A stretch of DNA of 64,000 nt. Origin: Paenibacillus_G filicis (GTDB taxonomy: Bacteria > Bacillota > Bacilli > Paenibacillales > NBRC-103111). Below the pieces are notes generated by a model. It was not told where the DNA came from. It worked only from the letters and a program-made list of their open reading frames with translations, and did no database searches. The position numbers were made by a program, and so were the translations under genes. Positions 7,409 to 16,425 of this stretch are shown one piece after another. The stretch is taken from NCBI RefSeq assembly GCF_038070315.1, contig NZ_JBBPCC010000028.1, forward strand, positions 18,892 to 82,891, written 5' to 3'. Positions within the stretch are counted from its first letter, which is position 1. Each line of letters begins with the position of its first letter.

Positions 7409-10400
7409 TCAATCTGGCGCATACTCCAGTACGTTCAGCTCATGAATCGACCAGAAATTGCCGACGGCTCCTGTCTGCACAATCTTCACATAACGGGCCG
7501 ACTGCGAGGGGAAGCGGATGACCAAGCGGGCTGAACCTGCACCCGCTGCGACCGCAGTTCCCCAACTGACCCCATCCGCAGAGACATACACCTCATAGCT
7601 ACGCGGATAGTCGTACGCGCTTCCCGTCGCATCCAGTTCCAGAGCATTGAATGGCTTGGATGCCCCCATATCAACCTGATACCACTGTCCGTTCGTCTGA
7701 TGAGCTCCGGTATCCCAACGGGTGGAGGCGATGCCGTCCAGCGCATTCATAGCCTTGCCGGGCTGATGGGATGCCGTGGCTGTCCAGCCGGTCCGGTCCA
7801 GCTTGTAGGGGGTTCCCCCAGGCAGGGCATAAGTCGCCACCGTCACAGGCAGCGATTGCGGTGATTCGATCCCTGCCGCCGTTCTGGCCGTAACGGTATA
7901 CGTGTAAGCCGTAGCCGGGGACAGCCCCGATACCGTATACGTCGTACCCGTCACCGTCTGGCTGTTCACTTTCTGCTGTCCCTGATAGATCTCGTAGCCC
8001 GCAATGGCTGCCTGGCCCTCCGGGACGGTCCAGCCGAGACGGACGGACGAAGCCGTTCTCTCCAGTACAGTCAGACCGGCCGGGGCTGCCGGAGGCTGAG
8101 GATCGACGACAGGCGAGCTGCCCCGGGCGACGGTATAGACCGGATCACCGGCCGGGCCGTCTCCGGCTCCATTGAAGGCTGTAGTCCGGTACGTATAGAA
8201 CACGCCGGGACTGAGCCCTTCATCGGTGTAGGCCGTCCCTGTGACGGATGCGGCGACGGTGTGCCAGACGGCGCTTCCCCCGCTGCGCCGTTCTACCCGG
8301 TATCCGGTGGCCAGCGGTTCGGATACCCACGATAAGGCTGCCGACGATGTCGTAATCCGTGTTATGCTTGTATGCTTGACGGAGCCGGGTGGCGGTGATG
8401 CCAGCGCGGTCAGCTTATCTACCGCTGCCGTCAGACCGGGCAGATCGGCGGCAATGATATTCAGCGCCTGGTATTCCCCAGCGAACGGTGAATTTGCCAG
8501 ACTGACGGCCGCATGACCCTGCTGCACGCCTGTTCCCTGCTCAGGGAGCAGATAGCCCCGGGCCTGGTCGAGCAGCAGCACGTTGGTCGATGAAGTGCCC
8601 AGCAGCACGAGATCGGAATCGATCGTGCTCCACTGGGGATACTTGTTAATCGATTGGTAGGTTTGCAAGCTTTTCACGACGCCACCTGGCTCTGCCAGAC
8701 CCAGGGAGACCTGCCGGCCCTGCTGGGTGTAGTGCTGCACAAGCCGGTTGGCCTGGGCTAAGATGGCCGGATCGGCCTGCTGCGCCGCCGTCAGCGCGAC
8801 GGTCAGCGAAGCCTCCTGACGCGACGCGAATGCACGGATGGCATCCTCCCTGTCCAGCTTGACGGAGGAGGCCGCAGGCGCAGGGCCAGCCGGCTGGACG
8901 GTCACTTGTGCCGTCGTCTCCAGTCCGCTCAGCAGCTCCTTCGCTTTTACCGTATACACGCCTGGAGCGTCGGATGCGTGCAGCGGTAACCGGGCGGTTA
9001 ATCCAGTTGCCGTATACACGGTGGCTGTATCTCCGCTGGAGACATGCGTAACCGTCAGCTCTACGGGGATGCCCGCCATAGCCTCGGGATTGCGGATAGT
9101 CGTGAACGCTTCGTAATATCCCGAACCGGACGAGGTAACCGTGACCTCCGGTGCCTTCACCTCGGCCGGAGGAAGTGCATACCACTGGAAGCCGTGTGTC
9201 TGCAGATTGACCTGTGCAGCCTCAGCAGGCGTAAGCTTGCGGCTTGCCCGGACATCGTAGATCGGCCGGGATGTATTCCACTGCAGCGCCGCCGTCTGGC
9301 CGATCAAATGCTGGCTTTGGCCTGAAGCTGTGTCATGCTGCTCATTGAGCACCGTCACATACTCTGTATCTCCTGCCCGGGTCGGAACGGCCCAGACGGT
9401 ACTGCTGTCCGAGGAAGCAGCAGGCTTCGGCACACTCGCCATCGCTGTCCGCAATTTGGCAATATTCGCCGCATTGCGGGCCAGGAGCAGGCTGGTCTGG
9501 TCCGTGTTGCTCTGGATCACGTAGGATGCGACCTGCATCCCCGTCCCCGTCGCATTCACTGGGGAGACCGACTCGTCGTCCTTCAGGATCAGGCCTCCTT
9601 GATTAACGAAACTCTGCAGCTCGGGGACGAGACCGTCATACCAGTGCCAGCTTGCATCGAACTCATTCAAGCCGACCAGCAAGATCGTCTTGATCGACGA
9701 AGGAAGTCCGCGCTTCAGCTCCTCCGGCGTGATGATTTTGGACGGCCAGCCGGCCGCATGCGTCAGGAACAACGCCTCCGTCACCTTTCCCTCATGAGAG
9801 CCCTGGAGCAACTGCGCTTCGGTCGGGTTTTCTCCGCCGACGACGCCTCGGAGAAGCGCCTGATCGTTCACATACAGGATGCCGATAGGCGGCGTCGGCT
9901 CGGTCAGTGCGTACGCCCCGCCGTACTTGTGAATCCAGTCGTACAGCTCCTTCTGCTCCGCGATCATCTGCGGCCGGGCCAGCGGACCGCGATCGTTCGG
10001 CAGCACGTTGGTGCCGATCGCCTGGACTCCCCGCGTTAGCGTCATCGCGTACGTCTTCTCCCGGTCAGCCTTGCCGTAGAAGAGGGAGAAGTCGTCCTGC
10101 AGCGCCCAGGTCGGTTTATTCGGCGCATAGCTGCGCAGCTTATCCACCAGGGACACTTGATGAAGCGGCTTGGAGGAATTCAGCTCATTCCAATCGTATG
10201 CGCTCTGCACGGGCAAACGCTCATGCATCTCCTTGCCGGGGATCGTGGCCCATAGCCAGCCCCCGCGCCCGCCTACACCTGGAGAGCTGCCATAGGAGCC
10301 GGTCGTCGTCGTATAGGACGGATTGACCTCGGCTGCAGCTTGGGCGAAATAACCGTATTCCTTGAAGGTATCGTTATAACGTGCGATGTAATCCAGGAAC

Positions 10401-13400
10401 GGCTTGGTGCTGCCTGCCCAATACTCATGGGTTTTGAGCGAGTACTGCCCCTGCAGACTCGGAGCGATCGGCGTCGTGAGCGGTTGGCCCGCTGCCGTCT
10501 GGAACGGCGCAAAGGCCCGGCCCCAAGGTCGGTTCGGATGCGGCGGTGCCCAGTCCCAATACTGGGCGTATGCAGCATTGTCCGCGCCTAGGCTGATCCC
10601 GGCCAGATTAGGATAACGGCTAAGCCGCTGCAGGCCGAGCTGCAGCTCCCGATACAGCGGAGCGTGATAATCCGAGATGTAGGAGCTGTAGAACGGCAGG
10701 TTCTGGCTGACGGCATCCACCACATCCCAGTCCGTACGCGGGATAAGCCCTAGCTGGACGCCCCGGCGTGCCAACGCCTGGGCCATATTCTCGTGACTCT
10801 TGGCGCTGGAAGCCTCAGAGAACGTGCCGAATTCGTAGACTCGGTCGTAGCCGGTACCGCTCACATACGCGGCATAATCCTCGACCGTCCCTAGGTCCTG
10901 ATAAGACTGGGCAATCTCCTTGTGCTCCGAGTGGTAGAAGCCGCCGGAGCTCATGCCATGGGACAAATAGACGAAGTTGATCGTCTCCGGAGACCGGGGC
11001 ACCTCGGTGCCGAGATGCCGGGCAATCGCGCCGGATTCCGGCTGGTACTGCGGCTGCGACGGCTTCGTCCCAGCCAGCGCCTGTACATCGGCATCCCATG
11101 CGGCCTGATGAGGGAAGACTTCCGGCCCGTCGACGCTGGTGAGGGTAATAGACGGACCTGAACCCGGCACCGACCGGTTAATCTTGAGCGGGACATCCTT
11201 CGGATTCCCTGGAACAACCGGAGCGAGCCCAGCATCGAATTGTACCGGCCCCCGTCCGTCTACCCACAGCTCATACGGCTTGCCTGGTTCATTTTGCGGC
11301 AGCTGCAGGGTCAGGGAATTCAGCGTCTGTGTGCCGCTGTTGTAGATTTCCTTGCCGTCGTTTTTCAGGATAACGGATTTCACCGCGCCTGGCGCAGACC
11401 CGGAGATTTTGACCGGGAAGGTCCACAGCTCGTAATCCCAGATCCATGAGCGCGCTGACGGATCCGACGCATAGAGATTGGTTTGTCCCCAGCGCCAAGC
11501 AACTCCCCGGAACCAGTGATTGCCTGGCGACAGCACATTATCATAGGGGCGCTGCACGATAGACATATTTGCAGGCTGCTGCTGGAGCAGAATTTCCGTC
11601 CTATACTCCGCACCCGCTGCGAACGGCTGTACCGTACGGACAGATGAAGCCTGATTATTCTGCGGAATATCCAAGGTGATCTGCGGCCAATCGACCGCGT
11701 CCGGTCCTTCCTTCCGCACCGCGTTCTGGTGAATCTTGGCGCTTCCCTTCGTGAACAGCCCCGTCGGGGTGTCGAAGCGTACGAGCCGCAGCGCTACGTA
11801 CTTGGTCGGGGCGGTAAAGTCACTATCTAGCGCTGGACGCGTGACGATCGTATTGTTCATATCCGCCTGCACCTGGGTCTGGGTCAGCGGGGCTGCATAC
11901 ATCCGGAGCGAATCAATCGCTCCCCGGTAGCCGTGTTTTACCATCATGCGGTTGACGCTGTCGTAATGCCACTCGGTTCCGAGCAGCACCGGCAGCTCGT
12001 TGGGCAGCAGATCGGTAAACACGCTGCTTGCCGGCACCTGGCCGACCAGCTTGCCGTTGACGTATAGCCAGACGCCCTCGTACTTCTCAAACACCGCAGC
12101 GACATGCGACCATTGTCCGGCTGCCAGCTCGGAGGCCGTGAATGACCAGTTGTACCATTTCTCTCCGTAGTCGGAGCCGAAGTACAGCTTGTTGCCCTGG
12201 AGACCGAGATAGAAGGTCGTCCCCTTCCAGTTCGCATCCCGCTTGGAGGCGATCGGCTGGAAGCCGTTCAGATCATCCGGCTTGACCCAGGCGGAGATCG
12301 TGAAGGCCGACGAAACCTTGTTCAGCAGTCCCGGCTTCGTAATCTTCGCCTGCTCGCTTCCGTTCAGGACGAGCGCCTGTCCCGCTCCCGGACGGCCCGG
12401 GGCATAGGCTGCCGGCGCACTCAGGGAGCCTGCAAGCTCGGGTAGAGCCGGATTGCTCGTATTCCAAATCGCAGCCGGATCGGAAGGCTGCGGCTCCATC
12501 TCATACTTCGCGATCAACGGCAGCTCCATGACCGGCAGCGTCGTTACCGCTAAGACGGCGGGCGCGGATTCGTTGCCGTACAGATCCCGGGCCTTGACCT
12601 CCAAGGAATAGGCCGTGCCCGGTGTCAAACCTGTGAAGCGGTACGTCCGCACGGCAGCCGAGGTGGAGCCGGTCTTGACCGAGTTCAGGTACAGATTGTA
12701 GCCCGCAACCCCGACATCGTCGGTCGAGGCATCCCAGATAACATCGAATTGGGTATCGAGCACCTTCTTCGCCGTCAGGTTCCCCGGAATCGTCGGCGGA
12801 TTGTCGTCGCGATCCGCCAGCCCGTACAGGTTCAATTCATGAACCGACCAGTAGCTGCCGGTCGCTTTTGTCAGGGTCAGTCGAAGGAAGCGCGCCGTCT
12901 GTACCGGGAAGCTCGCACTGACGATCGCCGAATTACCGGTAAACGTCCCGATCGGAGCGCTCCAGTTGTTCCCGTCCTCAGAGACCGTCACCTGGAATTC
13001 ACGGGGATAATCGCCGTTCGATCCGGTAGCATTCAGCACCAGCTTGCTGTACGACTTGCCTCCCGGCCCGGTATCGATCTGCAGCCACATGCCCGCAGAC
13101 TGGGCGGCTCCGCTCGTCCACCTCGTCGAAGCATTACCGTCGATAGCTAGTGCTGTACTGCTTTCGCCATGCGAAGCGCTGAGCGTCCACAAAGCCCTCT
13201 CCAGCATAGACTGCGTCGTGAAGCTGACCGAAGAACTGAATGCCGACCGATGACCGGCCATATCCACGGCACGTACTTGGTAGGTATAGGCGGTACGGGG
13301 AGTAAGCCCCTTCAGCGCCAGACCCGGTTGCCGGGTAAATCCCGCATACTCGGTCCCCGCATAGACCTCATAGCCAAGTACGGCCACATTGTCCGTGCTG

Positions 13401-14251
13401 GAACTCCAGGCTAGCGAGGCTTCCGTATCCGTCACCGAGACGGCTTCCGGGCCCGCGGGTGTTGTAGGCGCTTCCAAATCTGCCGATGGAGAACCGAACA
13501 GCTTCAGGTTCTGAATCGACCAGTAATTGCCTGCGCTCTTGGTTAACGTGATTCTCAGGTAACGGGCCGTTTGCTCGGAAAACTCCACCTGAGTCAGCGC
13601 ACTGCCGTTGCCGGATGCAATCGGGCTGCTCCAGGTGAGGCCATCCTCGGATACAGATACCGAATACCCCCGCGGATAATCTCCGCTATAGCTGGTCGAG
13701 TCCAGAATCAGCTTATGATAAGCTTTGGCCCCCGGCCCGGTATCGACCTGGAACCACATGCCGGATGCCTGAGCTGCTCCGCTGCTCCAACGCGAAGAGG
13801 ACAGCGCATCAATGGCCAGACGGGGCGCTCCCCCTCCATTATTATGGGAAGCACTGACTGTCCAAAGCGCGCGGTCCAGCTCATCCAGATTGACAATAAG
13901 CGGGGTGCTGGCGGCTGACACCTGGCCTGCAGCATCCCTCGCCTTCACCGTAAAAGCATAATCGGTGCCAACGCTCAAGCCCTCCGCCTTATACAGCGGA
14001 GCACCGTCCACGCTCCCGAGCAGCGCTCCGTCCCGGTATACCTCGTAGCCAGTCACACCTGTATCAGCCGCCGGGACCGACCAGGTCAGGTTCACCGAGC
14101 TATCGGTACGCCAGACAGACTCGACATTGGCCGGAATACCCGGCCCCTGAGTGTCGGCACCCAGCACCGGGACCGCCTGGAGCAGCAGCAGACTAGCAAT
14201 CAGAGTACCCGCCAGCAACCTTGCCGCTATGCGATTCACGCGTTTCCACAT
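7409..14251 (-). CDS. Giant secreted multidomain protein: Fn3, F5/8-type C, LamG and a putative glycosidase core
   Basis: The 2280-residue product starts with a signal peptide (about 1-31, ending VLGA). Approximate order: Fn3 (35-122), F5/8 type C (125-255), Fn3 (260-345), F5/8 C (348-478), Fn3 (485-575), LamG-like concanavalin fold (584-800), beta-rich linker (810-1050), a large core (about 1080-1640), a beta-rich region (1650-1760), an alpha/beta segment (1760-1930), two Fn3 (1955-2140) and a C-terminal F5/8 C (2150-2280). The core resembles a TIM barrel followed by a GH42-type middle domain (PIGILYVNDQ, then a flexible loop and TILLVGLNEFD), but I cannot assign it to a known glycoside hydrolase family. 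F5/8 C and Fn3 modules usually bind carbohydrate and space the catalytic part. No sortase motif or SLH domain is seen. Downstream position to the Lpl-type importer suggests it releases the imported sugar. The start has a GAGGAGAGAGGAAGG ribosome site. Confidence 0.8.
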   Translation of the reverse strand: MWKRVNRIAARLLAGTLIASLLLLQAVPVLGADTQGPGIPANVESVWRTDSSVNLTWSVPAADTGVTGYEVYRDGALLGSVDGAPLYKAEGLSVGTDYAFTVKARDAAGQVSAASTPLIVNLDELDRALWTVSASHNNGGGAPRLAIDALSSSRWSSGAAQASGMWFQVDTGPGAKAYHKLILDSTSYSGDYPRGYSVSVSEDGLTWSSPIASGNGSALTQVEFSEQTARYLRITLTKSAGNYWSIQNLKLFGSPSADLEAPTTPAGPEAVSVTDTEASLAWSSSTDNVAVLGYEVYAGTEYAGFTRQPGLALKGLTPRTAYTYQVRAVDMAGHRSAFSSSVSFTTQSMLERALWTLSASHGESSTALAIDGNASTRWTSGAAQSAGMWLQIDTGPGGKSYSKLVLNATGSNGDYPREFQVTVSEDGNNWSAPIGTFTGNSAIVSASFPVQTARFLRLTLTKATGSYWSVHELNLYGLADRDDNPPTIPGNLTAKKVLDTQFDVIWDASTDDVGVAGYNLYLNSVKTGSTSAAVRTYRFTGLTPGTAYSLEVKARDLYGNESAPAVLAVTTLPVMELPLIAKYEMEPQPSDPAAIWNTSNPALPELAGSLSAPAAYAPGRPGAGQALVLNGSEQAKITKPGLLNKVSSAFTISAWVKPDDLNGFQPIASKRDANWKGTTFYLGLQGNKLYFGSDYGEKWYNWSFTASELAAGQWSHVAAVFEKYEGVWLYVNGKLVGQVPASSVFTDLLPNELPVLLGTEWHYDSVNRMMVKHGYRGAIDSLRMYAAPLTQTQVQADMNNTIVTRPALDSDFTAPTKYVALRLVRFDTPTGLFTKGSAKIHQNAVRKEGPDAVDWPQITLDIPQNNQASSVRTVQPFAAGAEYRTEILLQQQPANMSIVQRPYDNVLSPGNHWFRGVAWRWGQTNLYASDPSARSWIWDYELWTFPVKISGSAPGAVKSVILKNDGKEIYNSGTQTLNSLTLQLPQNEPGKPYELWVDGRGPVQFDAGLAPVVPGNPKDVPLKINRSVPGSGPSITLTSVDGPEVFPHQAAWDADVQALAGTKPSQPQYQPESGAIARHLGTEVPRSPETINFVYLSHGMSSGGFYHSEHKEIAQSYQDLGTVEDYAAYVSGTGYDRVYEFGTFSEASSAKSHENMAQALARRGVQLGLIPRTDWDVVDAVSQNLPFYSSYISDYHAPLYRELQLGLQRLSRYPNLAGISLGADNAAYAQYWDWAPPHPNRPWGRAFAPFQTAAGQPLTTPIAPSLQGQYSLKTHEYWAGSTKPFLDYIARYNDTFKEYGYFAQAAAEVNPSYTTTTGSYGSSPGVGGRGGWLWATIPGKEMHERLPVQSAYDWNELNSSKPLHQVSLVDKLRSYAPNKPTWALQDDFSLFYGKADREKTYAMTLTRGVQAIGTNVLPNDRGPLARPQMIAEQKELYDWIHKYGGAYALTEPTPPIGILYVNDQALLRGVVGGENPTEAQLLQGSHEGKVTEALFLTHAAGWPSKIITPEELKRGLPSSIKTILLVGLNEFDASWHWYDGLVPELQSFVNQGGLILKDDESVSPVNATGTGMQVASYVIQSNTDQTSLLLARNAANIAKLRTAMASVPKPAASSDSSTVWAVPTRAGDTEYVTVLNEQHDTASGQSQHLIGQTAALQWNTSRPIYDVRASRKLTPAEAAQVNLQTHGFQWYALPPAEVKAPEVTVTSSGSGYYEAFTTIRNPEAMAGIPVELTVTHVSSGDTATVYTATGLTARLPLHASDAPGVYTVKAKELLSGLETTAQVTVQPAGPAPAASSVKLDREDAIRAFASRQEASLTVALTAAQQADPAILAQANRLVQHYTQQGRQVSLGLAEPGGVVKSLQTYQSINKYPQWSTIDSDLVLLGTSSTNVLLLDQARGYLLPEQGTGVQQGHAAVSLANSPFAGEYQALNIIAADLPGLTAAVDKLTALASPPPGSVKHTSITRITTSSAALSWVSEPLATGYRVERRSGGSAVWHTVAASVTGTAYTDEGLSPGVFYTYRTTAFNGAGDGPAGDPVYTVARGSSPVVDPQPPAAPAGLTVLERTASSVRLGWTVPEGQAAIAGYEIYQGQQKVNSQTVTGTTYTVSGLSPATAYTYTVTARTAAGIESPQSLPVTVATYALPGGTPYKLDRTGWTATASHQPGKAMNALDGIASTRWDTGAHQTNGQWYQVDMGASKPFNALELDATGSAYDYPRSYEVYVSADGVSWGTAVAAGAGSARLVIRFPSQSARYVKIVQTGAVGNFWSIHELNVLEYAPD

Positions 14252-14377
14252 TCCTTCCTCTCTCCTCTCATAGCTTTCCTTGAACAGTTCATGCCGCTTA
14301 CAGCCTCCGCTCGGAAGCCAGACGGCACCACCTCCTTCTTGGTCCCTGATATTCTCTTGTGGCCAGGGACATGCTAA

Positions 14378-15256
14378 TTACCCCTTCACAGCTCCGATCA
14401 GCACGCCTTTTACAAAATACTTCTGCAGGAACGGGTACACCACCAGCAAGGGGATCAGCATGACCATAATCCCGGCGGACCGGATCGACTCCGGCGTCAG
14501 CATCTGATCGGCTTCCTGGGGCTGCACGTTGTTCAGGTTTTGCAGCAGGGACTGGTTCGCCACCATATTCTGCACGAGTACAGCGAGGTTGAACTTGGAC
14601 GAATCATGGATGTTGATCAGCACGCTCTGGAAAGAGTTCCAGTAGCCGACGCCGTAGAATAGCGTCAGCGTCGCCAGCACCGGCATGGAGAGCGGCAGCA
14701 CAATCTGCCAGAGCAGCCTCCACTCGCTGCAGCCGTCGATCTGGGCGGCTTCATTCATTTCCTCCGGAATCTGCTCGAAGAAGGACTTCAGCACGAGCAT
14801 GTTGTACGCGCTGACCAGCCCCGGCAGCCAAAGCGCCCAGTACGTATCGACGATGCCCAGCGCCCGGTTGACGAGAAATGCCGGGATCGCCTGGATGCCG
14901 AATAGCATCGTGAATACGATCGCCAGTGTGAAAAACTTCCGGGCATAGAAATGTCCCTTGGACAACGGATACGCCGCCAGAATCGTAAACAGCATGCTGA
15001 ATACCACCCCGAAGCCGGTGATGATCAGGCTGTTGCGGAACGTACGCATAATAGGCGTTCCGTCGATCAGCATTTTGTAAGACTCCAGGGAGAAGCCTAC
15101 AGGCCAGAGGCCGACCCTCCCCGCTGCGACAGCCTCATATTCACTCAGCGAGATCGCCGCCAGATTGAGCAGAGGGACCAGGCAGCTCATCCCCGCGAGA
15201 AACAGTAGTACATGATTGACGGAATAAAACCATTTTTCACCACGTGAAAGTCTCAT
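14378..15256 (-). CDS. Carbohydrate ABC transporter permease, LplC/YtcP type
   Basis: A 292-residue inner-membrane protein with six predicted membrane segments and a C-terminus (KYFVKGVLIGAVKG) typical of MalG-type permeases. The EAA loop that contacts the ATPase is IDGCSEWRLLWQIVLPLSMP near residues 189-208. Length and sequence fit the LplC/YtcP branch, which pairs with LplB/YteP and large LplA-type lipoproteins for import of oligosaccharides such as those from pectin or other plant and bacterial polymers. It sits 15 bases after the LplB-type gene, in the same operon. No ATPase gene is present in this operon. Confidence 0.92.
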   Translation of the reverse strand: MRLSRGEKWFYSVNHVLLFLAGMSCLVPLLNLAAISLSEYEAVAAGRVGLWPVGFSLESYKMLIDGTPIMRTFRNSLIITGFGVVFSMLFTILAAYPLSKGHFYARKFFTLAIVFTMLFGIQAIPAFLVNRALGIVDTYWALWLPGLVSAYNMLVLKSFFEQIPEEMNEAAQIDGCSEWRLLWQIVLPLSMPVLATLTLFYGVGYWNSFQSVLINIHDSSKFNLAVLVQNMVANQSLLQNLNNVQPQEADQMLTPESIRSAGIMVMLIPLLVVYPFLQKYFVKGVLIGAVKG

Positions 15257-15271
15257 AACCTTCCCCCTCCC

Positions 15272-16258
15272 CTACCATAAAGCCTGGTCGAACAGCTTCG
15301 CCAGACGATTCGCTCCGATGACCAGCACGAGACCGATCACAGCCTCGAACAACCCCATCGCCGTCGTCATGCTGTACATGCCGCCTTGAATCCCGACCGT
15401 GTATATATAGGTGCTGATGACGCTGGACACATCGGACACGACCGCATTCTGCAGGTTGTAGACCTGATCAAACCCGACCTCCATCACATTGCCCATCGCG
15501 ATGATGAGCATCAGGGTCATGACAGGCATGATCCCGGGCAGCGTCACGTAGCCGATCTGCTTGATCTTGCTCGCTCCGTCGATGCTCGCCGCCTCGTACA
15601 GCGACGGGTCGATGGAGCTGATGGCCGCCAGGTAGATAATCGCGGAGAATCCGGCTTCCTTCCAGATGCCCGAGCCGAAGAATATTGCCAGCCAGGAATT
15701 GGTCTGGTACAGGAAATTGACCGGTTCACCCCCGAAGTAAGTGATGATCGTATTCACGACGCCTGCCTGTGAGCCGAACATCGTAACCGCGATGCCGCCG
15801 ACGATGACCCAGGAGAAGAAGTGTGGCAAGTACAGCAAGGTTTGCACGGAGCGCTTGAACCACGCCTTGCGCACCTCGTTCAGCATCACTGCGATCAGAA
15901 TCGGGAACGGGAAGCCGATCACGATCTTGAGCAGGCTCAGCACCAAGGTATTGCGGATGATGGCCATGGACTGCGGGTTGGAGAACATCATCCGGAAATA
16001 GTCCAAGCCCGCCCAAGGACTCCCCCAGATCCCCTGGATCAGGTTGTAATGCTTGAACGCAATGATGTTGCCCAGCATAGGCACATAACGAAACATGATG
16101 AAAAACACGATCACCGGTGTAAACATCAGCAGTAGCGGCATATTGCGCCGGAACCGGCTGTAGCTTCGTGTCCGCCGGGCAGTGGCCTCTGCCATTTGTC
16201 CCGTCGGCTGGCCAGCCATCGCGCCGTCGCTTCCCATAATCCTTTCCTGCGTTTTCAT
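15272..16258 (-). CDS. Carbohydrate ABC transporter permease, LplB/YteP type
   Basis: The ATG at 16258 (MKTQERIMG) follows AGGAGG by about 9 bases and is preferred to an ATG 51 bases upstream. The 328-residue product has a cytoplasmic N-terminal extension of about 40 residues, then six membrane helices. Its EAA loop is IDGASKIKQIGYVTLPGIMP. The sequence RYVPMLGNIIAFKHYN after the first helix is characteristic of LplB-type permeases. With the LplC-type permease it forms the membrane channel of a sugar importer fed by the upstream lipoprotein. Confidence 0.92.
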   Translation of the reverse strand: MKTQERIMGSDGAMAGQPTGQMAEATARRTRSYSRFRRNMPLLLMFTPVIVFFIMFRYVPMLGNIIAFKHYNLIQGIWGSPWAGLDYFRMMFSNPQSMAIIRNTLVLSLLKIVIGFPFPILIAVMLNEVRKAWFKRSVQTLLYLPHFFSWVIVGGIAVTMFGSQAGVVNTIITYFGGEPVNFLYQTNSWLAIFFGSGIWKEAGFSAIIYLAAISSIDPSLYEAASIDGASKIKQIGYVTLPGIMPVMTLMLIIAMGNVMEVGFDQVYNLQNAVVSDVSSVISTYIYTVGIQGGMYSMTTAMGLFEAVIGLVLVIGANRLAKLFDQALW

Positions 16259-16380
16259 GATGGGTTTCCTCCTATTCGTTTCCGTTTCCGGTCTTTGTCT
16301 GGGGGCCATACCGGGCGTTTCTTGCGCTTCCTGCTTCAGAAGCCCTTGCCCGAGTTCCGGCAGAGATGAGTACGGACGGC

Positions 16381-16413
16381 AACGGGTCCGCTCGGCAGCC
16401 GACCGGACCCGTT
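16381..16413 (-). repeat. Stem-loop between lipoprotein and permease genes
   Basis: AACGGGTCCG and CGGACCCGTT are perfect 10-base inverted arms separated by 13 bases. There is no T tract on the leftward side, so it is more likely an mRNA-stabilising or processing stem that keeps lipoprotein mRNA above permease mRNA than a terminator. Confidence 0.6.
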
Positions 16414-16425
16414 CCTTCCCGATTC

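Noticed and set aside
16381..16413. Stem-loop as a terminator of the LplA-type gene
   Set aside because: The leftward side has no T tract and permease genes of the same operon follow; treated as an mRNA stem.
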